A stretch of 13,262 nt of DNA from Euperipatoides rowelli (GCA_003024985.2 PXIH01S0011157.1), one strand, 5' to 3'; shown: positions 1 through 9,599, numbered from the stretch's first letter. The notes: generated by a model not told the origin, from the sequence alone. Translations and numbers: made by a program.

Positions 1-1097
1 CGTCCAATATTTGAAAATGAATAACCAGAAACTCTATTCTAACTTTTAGTGCCCTAACAAAAAGAAATACTGGAAAATTTATTTATACAAGCATATCTAC
101 TGTTATGTAATAATATGTCCTTCAATTCTAACATGGAGAAATCAATAATATTAAAAAATTGACAAATAATAATAAGCAAAGAAATGTTTTATAGAAAAAA
201 GAAAACAATAGTCTATCTCTGACATTCATTACAACAAATCAGCTTAAAAACATATGCAGTGTAATTTTTACTTTTGTAAATGATTTTCAAATATAATTTC
301 CAAAAATGATAGTTCACTGAAAACAAATTTATTTTCACTTCAAAATACTTTCAGATCATTTTCTCTACTTTCTATTTTATTTTATATTGAATCATTTGTG
401 CTTATATAGATCTATCGCGTATTACTAACCCGCCAATTCTAAAATATATTTTTTTACTATTTCCTGTAGTATTGTACATTATTCCTTTAACTATTAAAAG
501 GTACGGTAACCAAAGAAATTCATGAATTTCAGATTTTTGGACCACAGACACTTATTTAAAAAGTAATATACAGTAATTCAATGGTAAAAAAAACTTTGAT
601 TTACTATAATATGGCCATCAGCCAAATATTTTTATGTTTGGTTTCACTCATAATCATCTTATTCATTTTTACTTCTACTATGGCTCCCAATATGAATATT
701 TATAAAATACACAAAAATTTACTAAATTATAAGAGATTTTTGAAAAAAAAAATACAAAAAAGTTAAACACATTTTAAAAATCTCCATAACTTAATAATTG
801 AATGCCTTCTTTAATATGCCATACTATATATCCTGACATGGTGAATTAATGAGGGAGTAACTTGAATTTAATTTTTTTATTTAAATGATCCTAAAATAAC
901 CAAATTCACAAGAATAGTTCATTATTATATTTTGGCAACTTTGAAAAAATTTTGTTTACATAAGTGAGGTCATATTCTACCCTTGTATCATATTTCCTCT
1001 GTCCTTTCATTTCATGATTGAATACCTTCTAAATTATTAAATTGGCAGCTGATTTCCTTACCTACAGTGTAGCCTACCTCACTGGCAAATCCATCCT

Positions 1098-1305
1098 TCT
1101 AGTGTCTGGATCTCAGATGTAACATTGTCCAACAGCCCAAAAACAGCCAATCAGAGGTCGGCTTGCATGCTATCTGCGTCATAGTGTGTTATTTTATTTC
1201 TTACTTATTTTTTAATATTTTGGAGTTAGGGTCTCTGTACGGTTTAGGTTAGAGATCGTCTTATATGCTGAAGAAAAATGTTACATCTGAGATCCAGACG
1301 CTAGT
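1098..1305. mobile_element. Long-TIR MITE, copy 1 (Mutator-like by TSD length)
   Basis: The two ends are inverted copies of each other. The left reads CTAGTGTCTGGATCTCAG and on to GTAACATT; the right end reads the same on the minus strand apart from one base (CTAGCGTCTGG...), about 27 bp in all. A 9-bp direct repeat ATCCATCCT sits immediately outside both ends (1089-1097 and 1306-1314), as expected for a target-site duplication. The 208-bp body has no coding capacity, so it is a non-autonomous element. A 9-bp duplication is typical of Mutator-like elements, but other superfamilies also give 8-9 bp, so the superfamily is inferred. A second, diverged copy lies at 4688-4961. Confidence 0.88.
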
Positions 1306-1319
1306 ATCCATCCTATAAC

Positions 1320-1400
1320 CAGGGGCGGACCTTTTTGACAACAAAGAAAGCAACACTTATGGGCCCCTAGTTGCTAGGGGCCCCCATTTTATTAAACAAA
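1320..1400 (+). mobile_element. Possible hAT element 5' end (fragment)
   Basis: The segment begins with CAGGGGCGGACC, which fits the terminal inverted repeat consensus of many animal hAT transposons (CAGNGGCGGAYC type). It is followed by a perfect hairpin, GGGCCCCTAG-TTG-CTAGGGGCCC (1361-1383, 10-bp arms). I could not find the matching opposite end or an 8-bp duplication in the window, so this is a truncated or broken copy, or the right end is too diverged to see. It starts 5 bp after the right duplication of the neighbouring MITE. Confidence 0.45.
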
Positions 1401-1437
1401 AAAATAATAAAAAATAGTTTTTCTTTTTATTCAACAG

Positions 1438-1607
1438 TGCTTGTTCAACCAGGAAAAGAAAGGTTTGGTGATCTTGAGGACTGGGATAACATCAGATGAT
1501 TCTCTGTATTATAAAGAAACGCTCAATATAGAAATCTTTTACGATCCATTAACGTAAACTTCCGCCTCGGAGAATGCACTCGATGATGTTGATTCAACAG
1601 TGTGGAG
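1438..1607 (+). pseudogene. Exon-like segment just inside the hAT-like end
   Basis: A pyrimidine-rich tract ending in TTCAACAG (cag at 1435-1437) precedes a segment less AT-rich than its surroundings, and a good donor GAG|GTATGT lies at 1608. One frame is open for 39 codons from 1438 to a TAA at 1555-1557, before the donor. Another frame reads LVQPGKERFGDLEDWDNIR and then stops. No frame is open across the whole segment. Given the hAT-like end about 120 bp upstream, this may be a decayed transposase exon, but I recognise no domain motif. It could equally be chance, since stops are common here. Confidence 0.2.
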
Positions 1608-3020
1608 GTATGTTACACTTCATTATTTATTATTCTTAATTTTGCAGCAAGTTTATTTACAAAATAATAGACCGGAAATATGAAACTATTGGACTGTCTT
1701 GCACTTATCTTTAACGTCAATACAAATGCAAACAAAACCTAAGTGAGCTTTGAAATATGCAAATTTATAGAAATAATTATGGACAAAATATTATGTTAAT
1801 AAATTATTTTTTCATAAAATTAATAAATTATTTATATGCATTTTTATTTTGTTATTTTCGGGGTATGGTGTGTATTAGCTTAGAAGTTATCTAATAAAGT
1901 TTACTTATAGGCCTTAACAACAATGTCCCTCTACTGCCTATAACATAACTCTGGTTATGGTAAAATTATTTCCAATAATATCAAAAGAGCTATCAGCAAA
2001 GCAAAAGAAAAAGTTTTTATTAGAAATAAAAATAGAATTAGAAATGGATCTAAATAAATTTTTGACATGTTTAGTGTTCAGTCAAGAATGAAAAAAACCT
2101 AAATGTGTTTCATTTTGTTTTCCAGGCAAATCAGATGAAGATACAACAATATAAATTTAAATATTTTAAAAAAAATAGTAGCAATACAAATCCAGCTTTA
2201 AATATTAAATCTTTACTTTCTACCAGATAGTATGGGTTGTGAAGAAATTAAAAGAATACCTGCTTGATCAACTTCTGCTCTGGATAAAGTACCAAACGTT
2301 ATTTTGAAGGAATAGGCTTAGGAATTGTGCAAAGTGATTATACAAGGTGAAATGTTACGGATTTTTTTTTTATTTTTATTGATTTTCAAAGATTTTTACT
2401 AAAAAAAATTAAATAAAATAGTATTTTACAATTAAATTTTAAAATAATTGTCTTTAGCTCATCTCCATTAAAACAACATTGTCCACTGTATACACCTGGT
2501 GAGGTATTTTGTGACATCATCATTCAGATAAGAATAGAGCTTGCTATACTTAACTATAGAATATTTACTATCTTTGTCAGCTTACAGCTGGAAATCATAT
2601 GGACTAATTATTTAAATACTTGTAAAAAATCATAATCAAATTCAACCTTTGTGCTATTATGATCCAATTGTTTTTTTATTAAATCAAAATGACCTTTACT
2701 ACAAGTTGAACATACCTCTATTTACATGTTAAATCATTGCAAAGAAAACAGCTGTAAAAAGAGTTTCGTCATCAAATTAATCTCATACCCAAAAAAAATC
2801 TGAAAGTTTCAATTTGTAATCTCAGACTGAGGAGAGCAATAGTCTTGATTTTATCTTTAAATAACTTTTTTTTATGCATTCATTTATTTTTTTCCAGCGG
2901 AATTTTTTTTTAGCATTTATCTTTAAAAATCAATAATAATAATAAAATAATTAAAAAAATTTGTTACATTTGACCTTTAAACAACTTCTCGCTTCATTTA
3001 GTGCCTGGAAAAAAAATCAA
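1608..3020. other. AT-rich stretch with no supported gene
   Basis: This is long A and T runs and AAT-type simple sequence (for example near 2930-2950). A 31-codon frame from an ATG at 2135 to a TAG at 2228 follows a TTTTCCAG acceptor-like site and is rich in Lys, Asn and Phe. That is what AT-rich DNA yields by chance. Upstream parts of the LINE relic that becomes readable at 3026 may lie here, but I see no endonuclease motif. Confidence 0.5.
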
Positions 3021-3025
3021 ATCTT

Positions 3026-3758
3026 GTTTCACTAACAAAGACGAAAAATCCTGGTGATCCTAATTCAATCAGGCCTTTCTTACCACGTCTTCATTATCAA
3101 AAATTTGTTAAAGGCATATTTATGATACTTTAATTCCATCAATAATTAATATTTAGATCTCAATCAGTTTGGAGGCTTAACATGTTAATCCTCAATATAT
3201 TACATACAGTAAGAACATATTGTACATTTAATCCTTAGATCACTTGAAGATTCAAATAACAGAAGTTATATTATTATCACTGNCTTTATGAAAGCTTGAT
3301 AGTATTTGGTACCTCCAGGCCTCACCCTGTATTATTAAATGATTAATTTCTTTTTTAACCAATAGATCACAATTTATTAAATTATTTTTATTTTAAAAAA
3401 AATTGTATCGTAATATTAATGGTGTGCCACAATGCTCAGTTATTGGGTGTTTAGTTTTCATAATTTCTACTAATCTATTAGGGGAAAAAAAATATTGTTA
3501 ATAAATTTAAATTCATCGATGATCTCACCGCTGTTTGTGTCTCCAATAGAGAAAACTTAACAAATTCTGCTCAAATTATTATTTACTACTGAGAACAATG
3601 CAAAATCTTTATTAACCTCATTAAATCTGTTCTTATGATTCATGATTTTTCCAGAAATCTCATTAAAACATTATTAAACTTCAAAACATTAATATTCTAC
3701 CTGTCACATCTTGCACTATGCATTGGTAATTTTTAATGACATCATTCTTTCATGGGTA
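3026..3758 (+). mobile_element. Decayed non-LTR retrotransposon (LINE) reverse transcriptase
   Basis: Successive reverse-transcriptase blocks can be read in order on the plus strand but in changing frames. They are VSLTKTKNPGDPNSIRP (3026-3076), LTTSSLSKIC (3079-3108), LDLNQFGGL (3153-3179), a block with LISFLTNRSQ after an in-frame TGA where LINEs usually have Trp (3322-3381), NGVPQCSVIG (3418-3447, the GVPQGSxLGP block), and KFIDDLTAV (3509-3535, carrying the catalytic Asp-Asp). Thumb-like pieces INILPVTSC (3688-3714) and LVIFNDIILSWV (3723-3758) follow. The order and spacing match RT domains of CR1/L2/Jockey-like LINEs; the clade is uncertain. At least four frame changes, several stops and an ambiguous N at 3283 show it is long dead. 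A truncated copy of its C-terminal part may continue to about 4050. Confidence 0.87.
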
Positions 3759-4050
3759 TAATATTTATCTTTGGCAATGCAATTCTGACATTTTTAATTC
3801 TCACTGTCATGCCATGATGTATTGTGGGTAATGACATTGCATTGGTAAATTCTTGTCTAGGCACTGTGCTAGTGATATTAAGTAGTCATGTAATTAAGAT
3901 ATATTTAGTGGACAAGGCTACAATATTCTCCCTTTGTCAAAACTATGATATAATAGTTATTATGAGGTTGTTCAATCTGTTCATTAAATTCATGAAGAGA
4001 GATCAAAGATTTAAAAGATATTTTGCAAGTATTATCCATGGAATGTAGTT
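3759..4050 (+). pseudogene. Possible C-terminal remnant of the LINE ORF
   Basis: A frame open from 3824 to 4048 follows the RT thumb remnant on the same strand. It ends with a basic, aromatic-rich stretch including FIKFMKRDQRFKRYF (within 3976-4023). LINE ORF2 tails often have a similar basic region after the thumb, so this may be the degraded end of the element. The first two thirds are hydrophobic and unrecognisable. I do not regard it as an independent gene: there is no splice or promoter signal, and its composition matches the AT-rich background. The LINE's 3' boundary, tail and target-site duplication were not found. Confidence 0.3.
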
Positions 4051-4240
4051 TTTACAATCCCAATTTTTTTTGCCAACATTCCCACTTTTTTTATAAAATT
4101 TCTATAATATTTCAACCATCAATAATTTATAAAATTTTTCCAATTGATTATGTTTATAAATTAAACCACAGTAACAAACAAACTATGCCGGCACTATGAA
4201 ATTGGTATATACAGTAGGTAAAGTCTGTCTTTGGAACCTT

Positions 4241-4397
4241 TCATACATTGCGTAGCCATGTAAGTTTATGGATTGTTGGGCAAGTATTTTGAAATCTGAA
4301 GTAACAGTTGTTGCCTCTTTCGTTGTTGATCACCCCTATTTTATCAATGGAATTAGCTGCTATTTTCATGGCTGCTATTGCATTCTGAACTACTCGC
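4241..4397 (-). CDS. Terminal exon of the proline-rich four-cysteine protein gene
   Basis: On the minus strand a 13-T tract followed by CAG (4400-4398) makes a strong acceptor. The exon starts at 4397 in phase 2, matching the phase-2 donor of the upstream exon at 10581; the split codon becomes AT|G, Met. It adds 51 further residues and ends at TGA (4243-4241). The sequence begins RVVQNAIAAMKIAANSID, predicted helical, and ends with GNNCYFRFQNTCPT, giving cysteines 3 and 4 as C-x7-C-P. Known four-cysteine secreted modules such as the insect DM4/12 family end with a similar C-x6-C-P pattern, but that likeness is weak. No canonical AATAAA lies close downstream: ATTAAA is at 3798-3793 and AATAAA at 3613-3608. 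A weak donor-like GTATGA overlaps the stop, so a further exon cannot be excluded. Phase, splice signal and cysteine pairing support the join; there is no transcript evidence. Confidence 0.6.
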
Positions 4398-4687
4398 CTG
4401 AAAAAAAAAAAAAGATAAGATAATAAAAAAATATTGAGCACTTTGAGATGAAAAAAAATAATTTCATTAAAACATCTGTAGTCCTATTAAAGCATTCTTA
4501 ACTAATTCAAATTAATCAAATGGATTAAGAATTATAGCATAGGCATTTTATAAAACTATTTTTTGGCTAATACATTGGGGGATTTTAGTGGGGAATTTTC
4601 TGTTTGACTCTAAGAGGGTAGATAAAGGCCAATTTAGATTATCTGTAGCTAAATAAGGTACCTTAAACTTGACTGTTAAGTCATCCA

Positions 4688-4961
4688 TATAACATCTGGA
4701 TCTCATAACATTGTCAAACAACCTATCGTAGGTTGGCTTACATTCTATAGCTGCGGTATAGTGTGTTTTATTTATTACTTATTTTTTAATATGCTTTAAT
4801 ATTTATGTTGGAGTTAGAGTCATGATGTTGTTACGGTTAGAGATCCTTTAATTTGCTATAAAAAAAAAAATTCATGTTGGAGTTAGGGTCAGTGTATGGT
4901 CTAATAAGCTGAGATCGTCTCATAAGCTGAAGGAAAATGTCACTGAAATCCAGATGCCAGA
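4688..4961. mobile_element. Long-TIR MITE, copy 2 with internal duplication
   Basis: This is a diverged copy of the 1098-1305 element in the same orientation. The left end has ATCTGGATCTCATAACATTGTC and the right end GAAAATGTCACTGAAATCCAGATG, which are inverse complements with mismatches. The interior shares long blocks with copy 1, such as TAGTGTGTT and TTACTTATTTTTTAATAT. It is longer because the module starting TGTTGGAGTTAG occurs twice (4806 and 4875, shift 69 bp), separated by an A-run. Flanking 9-mers (4679-4687 and 4962-4970) agree at 6 of 9 positions around TCATC, a plausible eroded duplication. Confidence 0.8.
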
Positions 4962-4970
4962 AATCATCTG

Positions 4971-5824
4971 ACCTGTTTTGAGAAATCAGAACAAGAGGAT
5001 ATTGTGATACCGGTATGCAATTCTTTGAAGATGAGATCTTTTGGAAGGGAATTTTATATTCTTACAAGACAATGTCTATTATGGTTATGTCTTAGTTACA
5101 TGAGCCCAAAGAATTAAGAGACAAAGTTGTCTTTTTCTTTTATAATAAAGAACTTACAATCATCTTTATTCATAGCCCAATAATTCATAAATGGGAAATT
5201 ATATCTTTTTGAACTGATTTATAATTACATTTTAGATAATGACATTTAATTATATATAGTAGATGATTTTTGATTTAACCCCCATGACAGTAACTCAACT
5301 TTAAACACAATAATTTATACCTAAATACATAATATTAATATCAGATTTGCAGGAACATTATCTGAGGACTGAAAGGTCCTTGAAATCCATGGACTCTACA
5401 TTTAATCTTAATATTCTGCTTATACTGAATTTTTTGACCATAGCAACATTTATCTCCATTTACACCTAAAAACATGATAATTTAAAAATGTACAGTGCAA
5501 GACATACATTCCACAATTTTTGATATAATTTAAAAAAAGGAATTAAATAATTGGCACTACTACTAAATTCCTTAACATAACTTATTTACAAATTTAAATC
5601 CATCTTCAAAATGGCTAATAATGAAAAGGATATTAATGAAGTTATCAATTAAACACCAATATAAATTCCTTGTTTAATATAACTTCAGTTGCAAGTAATA
5701 AACTCAAATCTGACTCACCTTGGACCAAATTAAAAACAATTTAACACAGTAGCAAAAACTTTACTAGACTATTATCAAGAATCTTTGTTGATTGTTAATA
5801 AGAGTATAAGACCATTATTGGATT
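4971..5824. other. AT-rich intronic stretch, nothing recognised
   Basis: I see no RNA gene, repeat unit or coding frame. A minus-strand donor-like CAAG|GTGAGTCAG occurs near 5711-5723, but the frame leading to it is only about 14 codons from the last stop and has no acceptor, so no exon is called. Confidence 0.5.
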
Positions 5825-5930
5825 CATGTGTATAGTACACCATTGTTTTCATGGTGTACTATACATACATGAAAACAATGGTGTACTATACATACATGTT
5901 ATCATGTATGTATAGTACACCATTGTTTTC
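5825..5930. repeat. Nested palindrome cluster (four alternating copies)
   Basis: A unit containing TATAGTACACCAT occurs four times in alternating orientation: plus at 5825-5850, minus at about 5851-5870, minus at 5871-5898 and plus at 5903-5930. The last two form a perfect inverted repeat with 28-bp arms and a 4-base TTAT loop (5899-5902). The first pair forms another hairpin, with a 2-base deletion in one arm. As single-stranded DNA or RNA the region can fold into two adjacent stems or one longer alternative stem. It could be a small inverted-repeat element duplicated in place. No flanking duplication was found. Confidence 0.95.
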
Positions 5931-6178
5931 TTAAAATAAACGCTCTTTACAATGTTCCATTCAACTGCTATGGATATTTTTCTAGATAAAATTGAGATTT
6001 AGGTTGAATTGTCAAGAAAATTGGATTGGCAAGGTTTTAAATTCTCTGTACAATAGACAATGGCAAAATAGTTATAATATACTAATAATTCAACTAAAAT
6101 ATACTGAAGTGGTCCAACAAGAAGTGGGGGTGTATTAAATACTCAAATGACCTATCTCCTTCACTTAAGGTCATATTG

Positions 6179-6201
6179 ATTCAGAATTTTCAATTCTGAA
6201 T
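6179..6201. repeat. Short perfect hairpin
   Basis: ATTCAGAATT and AATTCTGAAT are perfect 10-bp arms around a 3-base TTC loop. It lies about 60 bp before the acceptor of the candidate plus-strand exon. Its AT-rich arms could arise by chance and no function is claimed. Confidence 0.7.
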
Positions 6202-6264
6202 TCAGCATAATACTCCGCATGGTCTGGTACTGTTATTTTCCGTTCACATAAATTTTATTTTCAG

Positions 6265-6374
6265 ATGTTGCCAAGGAGATTAAAATGGGATTTGTCATTC
6301 GGAAATTACTGGATTTATTTGGCATTACTGGATTCAGACTCTATGTATCCAAATACATTTTCCTATGTCTTTAG
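6265..6374 (+). CDS. Candidate terminal exon, plus strand, unrecognised
   Basis: A pyrimidine-rich acceptor, TTTTATTTTCAG (6253-6264), is followed by a segment less AT-rich than its surroundings. Read in phase 1, the frame starts DVAKEIKMGFVIRKLLDLF and continues to a TAG at 6372-6374, 36 residues in all. An AATAAA lies 90 bp later (6465-6470), where a 3' UTR would end. The mixed charged and hydrophobic composition is more protein-like than the local background. Against it, a second frame beginning with the ATG at 6265 is open for about 50 codons, no upstream plus-strand exon was found, and no family is recognised. If real it is a gene antisense inside the intron of the proline-rich gene, or the 3' end of a retroposed copy. 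Confidence 0.3.
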
Positions 6375-6464
6375 TTTTTTGTATCACATTAATTTTTCAT
6401 TTTTTTTTTGTTTATGATTTGTTATCTTTCTATGTTTGTTTGATTGTTCTGTTCATTTATAAAT

Positions 6465-6470
6465 AATAAA
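6465..6470 (+). terminator. AATAAA poly(A) signal candidate
   Basis: This is a canonical AATAAA after a T-rich stretch. It matters only because it lies 90 bp downstream of the stop of the candidate exon at 6265-6374. In DNA this AT-rich the hexamer is frequent by chance. Confidence 0.3.
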
Positions 6471-6567
6471 TATGATTGTACAGGCAATAGCTTAAACCCA
6501 TTTGAAATAAATTAGAATTAAATTAGAATTAAATGCATCAATCAAATGTGATTAATCTTGTTAATAA

Positions 6568-7192
6568 TGGCCACAGAAAGTCGGCCATCTTTGTACCTGA
6601 AGAGAATTTTGAAATGGAGCTGGAAGTCACCTAAAAAGAACCAAAAGTGCTGCCATTTTCAAAAGACCCAGATGGTCTCAGAAATACTGAAAATGGGTGG
6701 TGTAAAAACAGTAACCCGGAGTATTGCCATTTTATAAAAAAAACCAGATGGTCCCAGAAATATTGTAAATGACCTAACAGGAGCTGGAAATGATGCCATC
6801 TTGGACTAAAACCAGAAGTGATGTCATTAACTGGAAACCACCTAACAGGAAGCTATCACATAATGCATCAATATGATGTCATATGCCCAAATATAGGCAA
6901 AATGCACCCACTTCCAGAGCCGGAGGTCACCTAATAGGAACCGGAAATATCATACCATATACTATATATGGGTATAAAAACCTACCCTGCCTTTAAGAAA
7001 CAGTTAGTTGGTCATCTTGGAAAATACCTAAATGGTCCAGAAATACTGAAATGGATGGAATATAAATGGGAAGTGGGTGGGGCATAAACAGGAAGTTATC
7101 CCATAATGCATCAATGCCATATGGCCATATATGAACATAAAAACAGGAACTAGAGTGCCACCATTTTGGATAGATCTCAATGGTCCCAGAAC
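6568..7192 (+). repeat. Degenerate interspersed repeat region
   Basis: Diverged copies of a few words recur in the same orientation. A block of the form CCAGATGGTCCCAGAAATA followed by CTGAAAATGG appears at 6667, 6744, 7027 and, truncated, at 7175. TAATGCATCAAT appears at 6861 and 7104 (243 bp apart). GGAAGT or GGAACCGG-like words and GCCATTTT/GCCATCTT words are scattered between. The pattern resembles an eroded complex satellite or minisatellite array of roughly 75-bp and 240-bp periodicity. The region is notably less AT-rich than its flanks. No coding is apparent. Confidence 0.7.
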
Positions 7193-7200
7193 ATACATTT

Positions 7201-8485
7201 TTCGTCTACTTATAAGTATTCAGCAATAAAAGGATGTGGAAGATACAGTATATCACTCCATGGAATTACACCCAATAAATTGAAGCGTCAAATAATTCTA
7301 TTTTATCATTAAATCTTAATTAATTTTTCTATAAGGCTCGCTGTAAGTTCAAAATGCACCTGATTCATCAGAATTATTTGTTTAAAAAATGTGAATAATA
7401 CTGAAGCCATTTTCAAAAATATTGGTTACGTTTAGGGACGGTGATATTGGGGCCCCTTGCAAATTTTCACATGTCATCCCCGCACTAGAGTGCACTTAAG
7501 TCTGGTGTAGAATATTATTTTAAAAAAAATTGAAGACATTACGGTAATTGAATTTAAAAAAATATTTATTCACAATTTTAATATCCATTCTATTCACAAT
7601 AATTTATAATAATTTACGACGAAAAATGTTAATTGTTTTATTTTAATATTAATAGTCCTAAGGAAATACCGGTAAGTTAAAAACATATTTATTAAATTTT
7701 ATTTATTAATATTTATATATCGGGATAATCAATTTAATAAGTGTACATTGACTCGCAACACGGGTCAATAAATAGGCCTATAGAAACAATACAGGGAAAA
7801 ATAATAAATATTAAAAAATATTTTCACATTTGATTAAAAAATATTTGTATTTTTGTCTTTTTAAATTATATTTGTATTAGTTTTTCAATCATTTAAAAAC
7901 CTTTAAAACCGTACCTTATTGCTTGATGTATCGCAATTCTTATCTTGCATACTCTCGATTATGCCATTTGCTACATTTAATGGATGGATGCTTATTCTAC
8001 ATAATTACCTTGAAGTTCATCATATCCTCTCATATTTCATACAACTTAAGAAACAACAGTACTTGATCAACCTGCCCAAATTTGCTTACATTTGGAAACT
8101 AGGGATATCCAAGTTATGTAAATACATACCGGAAATCTCTAAAAGCTAAGAAACTGCTTGTATATTGTGTAACTATATTTTATCCAAATGTGTCAGACTA
8201 GGTTCAAGATTCTATAAATGCTTAAGAGGACACGCTAATAATAGCAGGTCAAAAAATGGAAAAATAAATTCATCTATTGCATTTTAAGTTTTTTTTTTTT
8301 TTTTTTTAGCTATATAAACTTATCTACTTTCAAAATAAAATCATTTAAATTTAAAAAAAATTCAAAATTTATAAAAAAAAAGGCAATTTATTAAGACCAT
8401 AAAGTAGTTAAAAGGTAAAAATTAACCTGTAAAAAAGACGTATTTATAAAACTTGTAAAAACGCTATCTCTCAAGCTAGGACACC
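7201..8485. other. AT-rich intronic stretch with a T19 run
   Basis: It consists mostly of A/T homopolymer runs and ATTTATT-type low-complexity sequence. A run of 19 T lies at 8289-8307. A frame open from 7919 to 8149 has no good start, splice site or recognisable motif. A GGGGCCCC word at 7450-7457 recalls the hAT-like fragment at 1361, but no terminal repeat is visible there. Confidence 0.5.
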
Positions 8486-8638
8486 ATGTTTTATATTACG
8501 GTAAATGAAACCTTGAGCTTTCCTGTTTACGTTTATAATGATATGCAATACATCAAAAACATGTGGAATACAGGAGAGCCGATAGAAAAAAAACTGTGTC
8601 TTAAAGGCAATTGTTTAAAGGTCTTTTCAGACCTTTAA
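8486..8638 (+). CDS. Candidate small ORF, 50 residues
   Basis: An ATG in a good initiation context (ACACCATGT, A at -3) opens 50 codons ending in TAA (8636-8638). The peptide begins MFYITVNETLSFPVYVY and contains CLKGNC. It has mixed composition with few of the Lys/Asn/Phe/Ile runs typical of chance frames here. It has no recognisable domain and no adjacent gene. A donor-like ACG|GTAAAT lies within it at about 8501. Its last codons overlap the hairpin at 8614-8639. It may be chance, a piece of an unknown element, or a small peptide gene. Confidence 0.2.
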   Translation: MFYITVNETLSFPVYVYNDMQYIKNMWNTGEPIEKKLCLKGNCLKVFSDL

Positions 8639-8639
8639 A
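8614..8639. repeat. Hairpin with 10-bp arms
   Basis: TTTAAAGGTC and GACCTTTAAA are perfect inverted arms around a TTTTCA loop. No T-run or terminator context gives it a role. Confidence 0.7.
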
Positions 8640-9599
8640 TGCTACAAGCATTTTTATTGGTTCCATTTGAAAATGACATTTCAAAAGTCTTCCTATTGAC
8701 TGATTGATAAAATATCGTGATACTATTTTTTCATGAGATCTTTGTGAGTTTTCGTTACGTTGTTNGTTTACTTCATATAAATAACTAAAATTTCTGAAAT
8801 NTCAGTTTCTANACCATTTATTTAATATTTTCATTGCTTTTAATTTAATTTTAATGTTCAAAGCCTATCCATGATTAAAGGGGAAAGAAAAAACAAAAAC
8901 ATTGTGAAACAAGATCTTACAAGTTTTTGTATTTTGTTTGTTTACTTCTAGGTCTAAGCTACCAAACAACCAAAATTTTTTGAAAATTCACATTGTAATC
9001 AAATTTTTTTAAAAAGCATTATGTGTTCGGTATTTAGGCATTAAAAATATTCAAATTAAATTTACTTTAACCTTTACGACAATCATTTTAATTCTGAAAA
9101 TTATAAACATAAAACTGATTATCGTATTTTCATTATGGGAATTTCTACCAGATTGTAACAGCAAACGTTAAATGATTTTAGATTGGTTTAATTAAGATAT
9201 TAAGAAAATTTGTTGATTTTTACAGAAACATATTTAGAATTGTTTATGTTAAATAATTTTAAAATTTAAATAAAGTTTTGAGAAAAAGCAATAACAAAAT
9301 ATTTAGTTATAGTTTTTCACAATTTCAGTATGGTAGGCCTATATAAAAACTACTCCAATTTAAAAAAAAAAAATCTTTCAACTTACTAACATTTATACTT
9401 AACTGGGCTCAGAGCTTAAGTGTATAATTTTAAATAATATGGAATTAATAACTTTAATTGACTTTAATTATTTACTAAACATTCCTAAACTTTAACTTCA
9501 ATTTTCTCAAATTGTTCATTTTTAATACCTTGGTGATTTAAAAAAATCATAAGTACATAACTTATCAATATTTTCTCTAGATTTTCGGCAGCATAATAT
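8640..9599. other. AT-rich intronic stretch, nothing recognised
   Basis: This is A/T-rich sequence with three ambiguous bases (8765, 8801, 8812). It holds one TAGGCCTATA word near 9333, a word that also occurs near 7773. No frame longer than chance and no repeat pair was found. Confidence 0.5.

Noticed and set aside
581-766. 61-codon plus-strand frame
   Set aside because: It is Ile/Phe/Lys/Asn-rich, as expected of chance frames in AT-rich DNA. The transmembrane-like look follows from T-rich codons. There is no splice or promoter support.
4398-4441. ATG at 4441 as the start of a small minus-strand gene
   Set aside because: The first 14 codons translate the T-rich splice tract (a run of Phe), so this is an intron end and not a protein N-terminus.
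5701-5760. Strong minus-strand donor CAAG|GTGAGTCAG
   Set aside because: Only about 14 open codons precede it and no acceptor is visible, so it is probably a chance match within the intron.
7436-7500. GC-rich patch with GGGGCCCC as a second hAT end
   Set aside because: No CAG-type terminus, inverted partner or 8-bp duplication could be found.
7919-8149. 76-codon plus-strand frame
   Set aside because: It begins with TTG, shows no known motif, and has no acceptor or donor consistent with an exon. It is weakly protein-like but not enough to call.
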